From Cheilinus undulatus (Eukaryota > Chordata > Actinopteri > Labriformes > Labridae), in assembly GCF_018320785.1 (NCBI RefSeq), contig NC_054885.1, forward strand, positions 7,142,921-7,206,920: DNA of 64,000 nt, in the 5' to 3' direction. A program made the position numbers and the translations under genes. Shown one piece after another: positions 25,801-37,800 of the stretch (position 1 is the stretch's first letter; the number at the start of each line of letters is the position of its first letter). The notes below the pieces were generated by a model. It made no database searches, was not told the DNA's origin, and saw nothing but the letters and a program-made list of their open reading frames with translations.

Positions 25801-28800
25801 TTTAATATGTGACAAATAAAATCCACTTGTAAAGTAATGGGATTAAAAATATTACTGTAGCAGAGCTGTTTCCCCCACATTGAAAGAATCAGCACACCTG
25901 AAGTTAATTTGGAAATATGCATTTTTTTCTATAAAGGTGAGTCAGTTCATGAATGTGTCAAATACACACAACATTTAACAAAATGGTTCCCCTCTACTCC
26001 ATCCTGCCTTGACTCCCCCATAAAACCACAGCTTCCTTCACACCAGTGTGGCCTGCATCTGTGGTTTTCAGACTCTATCGCCCGAGGCACACTTAAGATT
26101 GAGCCAAAATCTCAAGGGACTTCATATTCATATCCTTGCAAAGCAGCCTTGTAAACACATGTTACAGTATCTTTAGGTGCTGTTTGACAACAACATATGG
26201 TTGTACAAACTCCCACAGCACGCCTAGACTTGCCTTAAGGCGCAGAGTTTGAGAACCACTAACCTAGATATGAACAAAATGCTGTCAGATTAAACAGCTT
26301 TTACAGATACAGTACGCAGATATTTAAGAATAAATTCCTAGGTCTTTATTTAGCCTTATATCAGAGAGTATGCCCACAGTAAGCTTTGCACTTATGATTG
26401 CATAACATACCGATAGCAGTTCTTTAGCTGCCATGCCTTACATCAGCTTCTATATGTTAGAAGTGCACAATGTTAATTTAACCAACTGAAAAGGTTCTTA
26501 GGATATAATAACAAGGTTATAATACATGTAAAATGAAATCCCTTCTACTGCCTTATGTGTCTGACTTCCTGTGTTGTGACATTTCAGACCGAGCCACAAA
26601 CCCTCTGAACAGAGACACGGACTGGAGCAGCATCCACGCCTTCTGTGACCAGCTCAACAATGATTTGGAGGGGTAAGAGCTTCATGTCGTTGTCATGTTG
26701 CTGGTTAACAGTAAATAATCCTGGATTAAGAGAAATTGTGACCTCCATCATTATCTCTTTTAAAGAAGGGCTGTTCTCTCTATTAAATTTGTTTTTGAGT
26801 TAAACTATCTCTGCAAATAAAGCACCTGAAAGTGTCAACTGAAGACCTTTAGGGCATTCTATAAAGCATGAATATGTCTTGTTCTGTGCCGTCAAATACA
26901 GACACTACAATTTATCATTTGTAGTAATAAATCCCAAACTTACTTTTAATTGAACGTCATCAAAAGCCTTTTTAAATCCCACATTTTGATTACAGGAATA
27001 ATAGCAGAATTACTGATATTTGCTCTGGACATTGAGCTTTTGTTAAAGTGTGACTTGTGTTTCAGACCTCAGCTGGCAACGAGGCTCCTTGCCCACAAGA
27101 TCCAGTCTCCACAGGAGTGGGAGGCCATGCAGGCCCTGCTGGTGAGTACAGACACCCTAGCAGTAACACTGACGTTAGCGTTTCAGTGCATTTACATGCA
27201 CAGTAGAGTTGAGCTATGTTTTAGTATCCTAGTCTACATGCACAGTGGGAGAAACAATCTACTGACAGGAGCATACCCACCTTCACTGTGATAGGTGCTG
27301 ATGTGCTCACTTTCTGCCAGTTACTGTTGATGTTCTTCCTGTTGACCTTACAATTAAGTTAGCAGACAGCTGAATGGTTGCATGTCAGTCATTAAAACCT
27401 TTACAACTCTGTATATTTTGTACATACTTTACACTACTGGTTCCCAAAGTGGGGCCGCGAGACACTAAGAGGGGGTCGTGAGACACTTAAAAACAACAAA
27501 TATTTTTAAATGATTTTGAATTGTATATTTTGCCAGTTTTTGTAGAAATATATGCATACAGTCAGTTCAATTTGAAATAAAAAAACGTGGTCATCTGGTG
27601 AGGTTTATGTTGAAATCAATGCTTACAAAATCCTTAAAGATTTAGCTCTGCACATGACTATTCATGAATGGCACAGCCATGTTCAGCTGTGCCTCAAGCA
27701 CCATTAGCAACCATGGGGGTCTCCGTCACTCAAAGTTTGGGAACCCCTGCTCTACACTTTTCTGAAAATGCACAGTGTTACCCTTTTAGGTTAAAGTAAT
27801 GTCTGAAGGCAGGCAGCAACTGCTGACATGCTTAGCATTCATGCTCTTCAACTTGAAGGCCAAAGTTCAGCGTGGAAACAGAATAACTAATCCAGTTTTG
27901 GTCTGACCGAGATATGCACAGATGCATCCCAAAAATCTGAATATCATGGAAAAAGTTCATTTTTCCCCATGATTTGCTTCAAAAAGTAAAACTTCCATAT
28001 ATTCTCATACTGTTTATCTCATACAAAGTGAAATATTAGAGGACTTTGTGTTTTAATTTTGATGATTTCGACTTATAGCTCAAGAAAATAAAAAATCCCC
28101 TAGCTCAAACTATTAGAATATTACCAAACCCCAATCAGCAAAATGATTTATTTAACAGAAATATTAAGCATCTGTAAAATTAAGTTAATTTATGCTCTCA
28201 GTAATTAGTTGGAGCTACTTTTGCACCAGTTACTTCATCTATACAACGTTGCATGGAGCCAATCAGTCCGTGGCACTGCTTGGATGTTATGAAGCCCTGG
28301 TAGCTGGCATTTCTCCATTTATTCCCCACGGGGTTCAGGTCAGACCAGTTGGCTGGCTAATCTAACACAGTAATACTAGGTCATCAAACCAGTTTCTGGT
28401 AGTTTTGGATTCACTGTAGACAGGTGCCAAGTCCTGCTGGAAAAGGAAATCAGTATCTCCATAAAGCTTCTCAGCAGATGGAAGTATGAAGATCTCTAAA
28501 ATCTCCTGGTTGATGCTGACGGCTTGACTCTGGACTTGATAAAGCTCAGCGGACCAACACCAGCAGATGACATGGCCCCTCAAACCATCACTGTCTATGG
28601 AGACTGAAAAGACTTGGCTTAAAGCACCTTGGATTCTGTTCCTCTCTGATCTTCCTCCAGACTATGGGACCTGGATTTCCAAATGAAATGCTAAATTAAG
28701 TTTCATCTGAAAACAGGATTTTAAATCACTTAGTAATGGTCCAGTTTTTTGTCTTCTTAGCTCAAGCGAGACACTGATAATGTCTGTGGTTCAGGATTGG

Positions 28801-31800
28801 CACGACACTAAGACGCTGTCCATTTCCTGGACCCGTCTGTGTGGTGGCTCTTAAACCACTGACCCTAGCCTCTGTCCACTCCATGTGAAGATCCCCTAAG
28901 TTCTTAAATCTTTGTTTGACAATCCTCTGAAGGCTGAGCTCATCTCTGTTGCTAGTGCACCTTTTCTGTGGGGATGTTTTGGGATTTATTTTCATATTTT
29001 CATTGTCTTTATTTGCAGGTTCTGGAGACGTGTATGAAAAACTGCGGTAAAAGGTTTCACAGTGAAGTGGGCAAATTCCGTTTTCTCAATGAACTCATTA
29101 AAGTAGTTTCTCCAAAGGTAAGCCTCTCTCTCTCTGTGCATCCGTGGAGTTTCTCTGTTATATCTGTCAGGATTAACTTGCTTGGTTCCTGTCCTTATCT
29201 GTCTCTCAGTACCTGGGCTCACGCTCACCTGAGCCAGTAAAAAAGAAAGTTCTAGAGTTGATCTATAGCTGGACTCTGGGATTACCTGATGAGGCAAAGA
29301 TCTCAGATGCTTATCAGATGTTAAAGAAACAAGGTGAGAGGCAGAAATCAGGTTTTCATGATGATTTTCTTACACATTAATTGAAACAATAAATAACTTC
29401 TACTTCTTACATTTTACATTCTGTTGTTTGAATCAGGTATTATTAAACAGGATCCAGAGCTCCCACCTGACAAACTACTGAACCTTCCCCCACCCAGACC
29501 CAAGAATGCCATTTTTGAGGATGAGGAGAAGTCAAAAGTAAGGACTTCTCTATGATTCAGCTTGTTTCCTCTTTGTTTCCCCTCACCTGACCTCTACCTG
29601 TCTGATCCGTCAGATGTTGTCTCGCCTGCTGAACAGCTCACACCCTGAGGACCTAAAAGCTGCAAACAAACTCATCAAGGAAATGGTTCAAGAGGTAAAC
29701 CTCTGTCTCTCTCTTCTTATTCTTCTTATAAATTGAACTTTGATGCTTTAACTGCACCAGTACCCCTAATTTAAGAGCTGCTGTCGTGTGAGTGAACCGT
29801 AAGAGAAAGGAGGAACACCAGAGTGCTGCACTCACAGCAGAAACATTAACTGAATGAGGAAATAGGTTTGCTGCCCTGGGGCGTTTTGTGTGACACTGGC
29901 AGAGTGATTCAGCAGGAATTGTGGGTAAATTTGTCTCCGTTTGAGGTGTAATTGGAGCTGTTATCCTTTTTTTCCCCGAGAATTTTCTAATGACCTCTCT
30001 CTGACCTTTCTGCACTGCAGCATCTCTGCCTGTGGCCATGATTTCTTTAACATTCATGTGCAAACGTCTGCAGTTGCACTCTGGTCTGTCTCCACTCAGC
30101 CCTGCCCCAATGTTTTGCACTTTTGCCTCTAGGGGGTAGGGTGTCCCGGTTCTTGTAGGAATAGAGGGGTAGGGTGAAGTGCTAGATGGCTTGTTTCCAG
30201 GTGACCACTCTGAACCAACTGTTAAAATAGACTGTGCTATAGTCAATAGACAGTGATTTTGGAATGAGTGCTTTACACTTTAATCACTGTGAAACAGTCT
30301 GCAACGCCGTTTTTTCTATTGCCACACAGTTCTCTTCCTTGATTGTCCACTGCTGTACTCTCCTTCCTTTCTCTCTCTGTGATTGTCGGACCACCAAGAT
30401 TTTGGTCAGTCAAGAAACCAACTTAATGACCATATGACTGGATGGTGTCAGCCCTATTAATTAGGGCTGAACGATTTGGGAAAATAATCTAATCATTTTT
30501 TTCCCCAATATTGCGATTGCAATTTGATATGCGGTTATTCTTGAAGCTCCACATCTTATGTTACTTCCATCAACCACTAGCAATAAATCATTCTACACTA
30601 AAGCAACACATTATTAGATAAAACAGGGGCAGAAATGTTTTGAAAAATTAACTTCTTGTGCTGATTTTGACTCTTATTGCAAATCGGATATGAATTTTTG
30701 TATTGAAGGAAGTGATAAGTTCTATATCATGCTCATATTCAATTAAAAAAAATGTACAAAAATGAAGAAAATAGGATTTTTTTTTGCATACTATTCTAAA
30801 AAATATGATATGATATGTAATGCGTAACATCTCAGCTGCAAAGAAAAAGGGGTAAACTGGTATTTTGGCACAGATTTCAGGAAAAAAAAATATTGCACCT
30901 TCTGTGATTTGAAAATTGCATTAGGCCATATTGTGATTTAATCTAATTTGCAATTAATTGCCCAGCCCTACTATTAATAAAGTTGTTCCAATTCCAATAC
31001 CAGTATCGTAAACATGTCTGATACTGCTTAAAATGCAGGTGTTGGTATCGGCGAGTACACAAGTTTTTGCACTGATCTGATACCGTTTGGTTCGTATTTC
31101 GCTTTGTTTAGCCATGCTAAATGTTAGCGCTTTAAAACCGGAAATCAATTCGTCTTCACATCCAGAAAACACTGCATGCACGAGCTATAGTTTTTAGAGC
31201 AGCGAAGAAGAAGCAAAGGACCCACTGCAGCAGCAAAGAATGGTGGCTGTCGGACAGTTTTTCTCTGAATGGGATCATTAAAATGCCTTCCAGACTGGCG
31301 CTGTCAAACACGAAAAGAAGTGACACAGTTTATCAAAAGTTAAATAACTTTTTAACCATGAGTTGTTGCCTCTTGTTTTTCCTCTTGAAGCTAGCCGTTG
31401 AGCCTTCCCATTGACAGTATTGATGCCTTTGCATCCCTTGCAGCAGTATTTTCAGTGAGCCTTGAACTTGTGTGACTTTTCTGGGACTCTAATGATTAAA
31501 TCCACACCAATAAACCCGATAATGAACGTCTTTCTATCCACTTTAATCTAATTACGATCATTTATTACTGTTAGCTTGAATGCTAAACATCATATTGTTT
31601 ACCCTTTGTGAGGTTGCACATTCAGTCCAGAAAGTTCACACTGGTATCAGATCGGTACTCAATTTCGACCCGAGAGCCAACACTTTGGTATTGGAATTGG
31701 TAACAGGAAGGAAAAAATGGTATTGGAACATCTCTACCTATTAATACTATTTGCAGATTGCATTGGCCATCATATTTTTGAGGATGTTTCTATGCATTTC

Positions 31801-34800
31801 TGTCATTTTATTTCAAACAACCATTTGAAACAATCGCTCACAGTATGTTGATAGCAAGTTAACTTATGATGCATCATGATTTTTCTATTTGTGCCTGTAG
31901 ACATTCATTTCTGACAAAAACAAAAAAATGCTGAAAGCCAACAAGAGAAACTACTAAAGCTGAAGACTGCATATCGGATACATCTCTTAACATTTTAGTG
32001 TCTGTTTAGATAAATACCCTCGAGGACTGCTGATGATGTATCAGGGTTGTTCTATTCTGTAGGGCAAGAACAAAATCTCTGAGGAGCTAGGAGGCACTGA
32101 AAAACGAAGGGTAAGGGTATAAATCAGGAATGAGATTGAGCTTTGTTTTTCTCTCCTGTAGGATCAGAGGCGAGCAGAGAAGGTGTCAAAGCGGGTGAAC
32201 GCCATCCAGGAGGTGAAGGAGAGCGTCACTCTGCTGACTCAGCTCCTGCAGGACTACGACAGCAAGTCTGTCAGTCAGAGCAATGCTGAACTCATCCAGG
32301 TGAGATTTAAGACAATTCAGCCAAAGGAAGAGTACAGTGCTTCCACCAGTGTAACCGCTATAAGACAGAAGTTAATTTAAAATGATTTCAGGACCTGTAC
32401 CAGCGCTGTGAGAAAATGAGACCAACACTGTTCAGATTGGCGAGTGACACGGAGGACAATGACGAGGCTCTGGGTGAGCATTCGTTCTATTTTTAAAATG
32501 CTGCAAAGTGTTTTTTTCCTTCCTCTTTTTGCCTTTAATCAGCAGAAAAAACTGATAACTTGCAGTGTTAATTTTTGCATCTTTTGTCCGTCCTGATGTT
32601 TTCACTCTTGTTTTTAGACACCTCTAACAGGACTCACTCTGCTTGGGCTTCTTTGTTATTTGAATATTGTTCCTGACAAAACCCACAGAGACACACCCCA
32701 AGTACAAACAAAGAATGAAAAAAAAAAACAGAGTTTAAATGTGAAAGCTGAGGCCAGCTGGTGTTGAGTCATTGCCACTGAACAGCAAACAGATCTTCTC
32801 TTACACATTAAATATCTTTGTTTTTGGGGTTTGATACAATGACAGCAAAAATAGAAGTCATATGAAAATTGTAGACAAACTCTTGCACACTGTCTAAAAC
32901 TGCATAAGACATTGCCAACATGTTCAATCCACTGCATTCTACCAGTATTTATCATATTTTACAACCTATATTTGCTCTTTTCTTGCAGTAATCATTGCGG
33001 TTAGTGCTGAAATTTTGCCATCTTCAGAGCCTTAACAACCTTTAACAACTAACATAAATACATATATGTTAGAGGGATAGTTTTTTCACTCGCAACACCT
33101 TTTCCTTCAGCATCATCTAGTTCCTGAAAGCAGCTCGTGTCTCTTTTGCCAAATCTCAAATATTTTGAGGCATTACCTTCAGCCTGAAACCTGCTTGCTC
33201 ACACATTTTTAACCTTCTGATCCACCTTTTTTATAAAGCCTGTCTAAGCTTCTATCCACTGGAAACAGTGAAAACAATGAGAGTATTCGTCTTTGTCCTC
33301 CTACACAGCGGAGATCCTGCAGGCCAACGACAGCCTGACTCACGTCATCAACCTGTACAAGCAGCAGGTGAAGGGGGAGATAGTCAACGGGAACAACACA
33401 TCCAGCACACAGAAACAAAAAGGTGGGTGAGACACGGGCACATAAAGAGCTTAGTAGATTAGTGAGAGAACTGGCAGACTGAAAGATTGTGAAATTATCG
33501 TTGGTTTGAAATGAATCTGGCTTGTTTCTCTCAGGGGGGACGGCGCTCCTGGACCTCACAGGATTGGACACGTCACCACAGTCTCCACCGTCATTCCCAG
33601 AGTTCCCCACTCCGACAGACAGCCTCAACGCCCCCTCACAGGAGACGGGGATCAGTCTGCTTGATGATGAGCTCATGTCGCTTGGTAACAGCATGTTTAG
33701 CACCTAACATTAATAAACTGGTGTTTTCAGGATTTCTCAGTGGTTTGGAGTTACCTTAAACACCCTCCAGGATGCAAACGGAGTGAAGGAAGTGTTAGAG
33801 AGGCTGGCTGGGTAATTTAATTCCTTATTCATCCTGTCTTTGTGTACAGGTTTAAGTGAAGGAACACACACCTCTAACCCCCCCTCACAGCCAGAGGACT
33901 CCACAGCCTGGGACTCCTTCCAGGTGGGTGGGAGCATTTATCTCTTATTACTGATGATGACCCAGTTATGTCTGTTCTCATAGTCATGCTAATGAGCATC
34001 ATGTAACCTCATTTAGCTGCTACATCTGGGGTGTCCAAACCACAGAGAGAACTAGACAAGCACTCAGAGAGCACAGACCTCCGCCATTAGCCCTATCTCC
34101 CTATAGTGAAGAATCCTTTAAAAACATTCCTGGATCCAGACGGTGATCCAGATCACTCCCAAAATCTAATTTGCTGATTACTCCCTCCCTGGTGGGCTGG
34201 AGACACGGCGAAGCAAAGCATTGGCTTCGCTACGTGTGAAAGTCATGGCAGAGGGTGAATATTCCTCTATTCCTCCGAGCATTGTGAGTATTCTCGCTAC
34301 AATTCGCTGTCTTTCTCTCTGTTACACTCCGACTCGTCTCCTCGACCAGGCGTTCATCTTTCAAACTCTATAAACTCCAAAACTTTGGATAAGGTACTCA
34401 TGTCTGCCATCTCCTGGTGTAAAGTGGTAACAGCACAGCCTTATCTCCAAATACTACAGAATCCTTTAAAAAAATTCCTGGATCCAGACGGTGATCCAGA
34501 TCAGTCCCAAAACCTAATCAGTTCTTCCTTATGTCATTTCTGACATTTCCTGAAAATTTCATGAAAATCCATCCATGACTTTTTGAGTTATGTTGCTAAC
34601 AAACGAACAAACAAACCCACCTGATCACATAACCTCTGTGGAGGAGGTAAAAATGTAAGGTTGACTGGGCTACAAGTCGCGTTTCTGTCAGGTGATTCAG
34701 TCTGAGTATGGTTTGGTGTGGTTTGGTTCGCTAAACCCCAAAATAGTTTGTCTTTCCAAAGACATCTGCACCCTCACTTGGTGGGTGGACTGTCAACTGG

Positions 34801-37800
34801 TCTGGCCTCAGGACCCACCAGTATGTGTTACGACAGACCGCAACCCAATTTTCCAAAACTTTTTAACAACGCATTTTTATCTAATCGAATCTGTTGTTTT
34901 TTCTAGCATGATTGGACCAAAACACATGATATAAACAAGAAAAGGGAAAAAACGGACACCTTTTATACCCTCTTTCCCCATCATCACGTGTCAATTTTTG
35001 CCAGTTTTCCAGTGAACTTGTGAAATGACTTAATTATCATGGTAAAAGTAACCGTTTATTGCAAGAATAGGAGATTTAGTAGTTGAAATATTGATCAAAC
35101 ATTTAAATTTACCCAATTTCACAGTAAAACAGGGTAAAATAAAGATTTCAATGCATGTTCAATAAGGACTTCAGGTCTTTTTGCCACCCACTGCTGTAGA
35201 GGATATGCAAGGGATTGAAGAAAGTTCATACAGGTGACAGAAATCAGCAGGGAGTAAGCAGAAAACTGCTGTGTTTTAATGACTACATCTTAACGTTCAC
35301 TGTGGTTAGTAACCTTTGTAATAATAACGGTATGTTTAATAAAACCACAATATGAAGCTTGGGGTGCCTGATTGGCACCTGATTGGGAGCACCTGTGAGC
35401 ATGGGCCCTGCTACAGTGGTCAGGAGGTGTCTGCTCCAAGAATCAGCATGCCATGTTTGACTGATCTGGATAGGGCCCGTGCAATAGGGCAACTTCAAGC
35501 TGGTGTTCTGCAAAACCAAGTTGTGGCATTGTTTGGAGTAAACCCTAGTACCGTCTCCAAACTGAAGGCTAAGTTCCATATAACAGGGAATGTCAGAGGC
35601 AGGCCGTGAACTCAGCACCTTAAGAAGACCTTATGAGCCCTTAGGAGCCATAGGCTGTCTTCTACAGATTTGCAGTCGAGGTTTGCAGAATGATATGGCT
35701 GATGGTTATCTTCACAGACAATCCAGAACAGACTGATGCAACCAATCTCAGGTCTCATAGGGCTGCCATGACTGCCCTTCACCATCAGGCCTGTTTGCAC
35801 TGGAACCTGAACATGTGGAGGAACGTTACGTCCAGTGATGAGTCCAGATTCTGCCTATGGCACTTGGATCATAGGGTCAAAGCGTGGTAAGGATGCAGAG
35901 AAAGCTATGCTGATTGCTGCACAAATAGACTAACATCGTTTGGTGGAGTTCATGGGATGATGTGGGGCGGCATCTCCCTCAAGGTTTGCTTCATTGGAAG
36001 CAATATCAATACAGAGTGATATCAAGAGATTCTGCAACCAGCAGCAACCCTATGTCTCTGCAGTCTGGGACCAAACTCTGTCCTCCAAGAGGACAACACT
36101 CACCCCCACAGAGTGGGGTTTATCAGAGGCTACCTCCAGATTTTGGGAGTGGAGAGGAAGGAATGGCCTGCCAGCAGTCCTGACCTCAACCCCATTGAAC
36201 ACTTGTAGGATCAGCTTTGGTCTGCCAGAGTGACTAACAACCACAGAGGCTGACTTGTGACAAATGCTGGTTGAAGAAGGGAAGCCAAGACGAGGCCAGG
36301 CCGGTGACCAGCATGAGGAGGAGGAGCCAGGCTGTTGTGGTCCCTGTTTGTTGATTACAAAAATTGTAAACTACATTGTAAAAATGGCAAATTCATACAT
36401 GTGCATATTGATATGACTTCTATTTTAGATGCTGAGGTATCAGACAGGCATCAATATCGTCAGATTTGTATTAGAATTATTTTGAAATTAATGCTTCACT
36501 TTCACGTTTTTTACACATGCTCTCTTTTACCTCCAGTCCTCAGACAGCATAGACGCAGACCTCCCAGCAGCCCCGAGCCTCCTCCTGAGTCCAGACCCCC
36601 CCACTCACTCTCAGCTCCTCTCATCTGGATCGATCCCGGGGAACTCGGCCCTAGACGAGCTGGACCTGCTGGGGAAGACGCTGCTGCAGCAGTCCCTGCC
36701 TCCTGAGGGCCTCCAGGTCAAATGGTATCTGACTCACATTCCTCTACAGTAAAAAACACTGCATGAGACAGTCTCTGCAAAAAATATAGGATGTTATATG
36801 CTGCATCTTCTGCTGCAGTAAATGTTTTGGTGCTCTAATAATAGTGGGCTTCTTGGTATGAGGAAGAACTCAAGTGTGTTAGAATGAGTCTCAGGAAAAG
36901 AAAAACAAAACAGGAAATGCTCTAAAAATACTGAATTATTCCTATTTCTGTATTTAAGGGACAAACAGCAGTCTAAACCCACTCTGAGAGACCTGCAGAG
37001 TAAATCTGGATCGAACGTTACCCCAAACCCCATCCCAGCATTTGTGGCTGACCCCCCTGCACCCCTCGTCAACTCGCAGCCGGGCCTTGGAGCGACGCTG
37101 CTGGACATTTCCCCAACTCACAGTGAAACGTCTGCTGCAGAAGTCACCCTGACTGATGTTTTTGTACCGTTAGAATCCATTAAACCCAGTAAGTGACAGA
37201 ACAGTCATGGTTCAGGACACCTTGGAGAACAGGTTTATTAAACGCTCTTCTTCTCTTTATTATTTCAGGTAGTCTGTTACCTGTGACTGTGTTTGACGGA
37301 CACAGTCTGCGGGTTCTCTTTCACTTCGCACGTGACTCTCCCCCATCTCGCCCTGACGTGCTGGTGGTGATCATCTCCATGCTGTCGTCAGCTCCTGTCC
37401 CCGTCACCAACATCAGCTTCCAAGCAACAGCTCCAAAGGTCAGCAGAGAGACAGTCCCTGTGGATAAGATCCCTCTCAGAGCTGACGGACAAGCAAAGTT
37501 CACCCTGTAAATGTGTTGCAACTGAACCTCTGCTGTCTCAGTTAAAGATTGTTTTCTTTTTTTTTTTTTGTCACTTTAGACGATGGCCGTGAAGCTGCAG
37601 CCTCCATCAGGATCAGAGCTCCCAGCCTTCAACCCCATCCTCCCTCCGGCTGCTGTCACACAGATCCTGCTTCTCGCAAACCCCAGCAAGGTCAGTCCAC
37701 ATTTGACCTTCTTTATTTGGCAAACCAAACATTCCATAACAGGAGGGAAAAATTCTTAAAATATCTGTTTAAAGTGATATTTACTTATATTTCTATGCAA

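Noticed and set aside
33209-33703. Minus-strand 164-codon frame
   Set aside because: Antisense to GGA1 exons 10 and 11 and their intron; no independent support.
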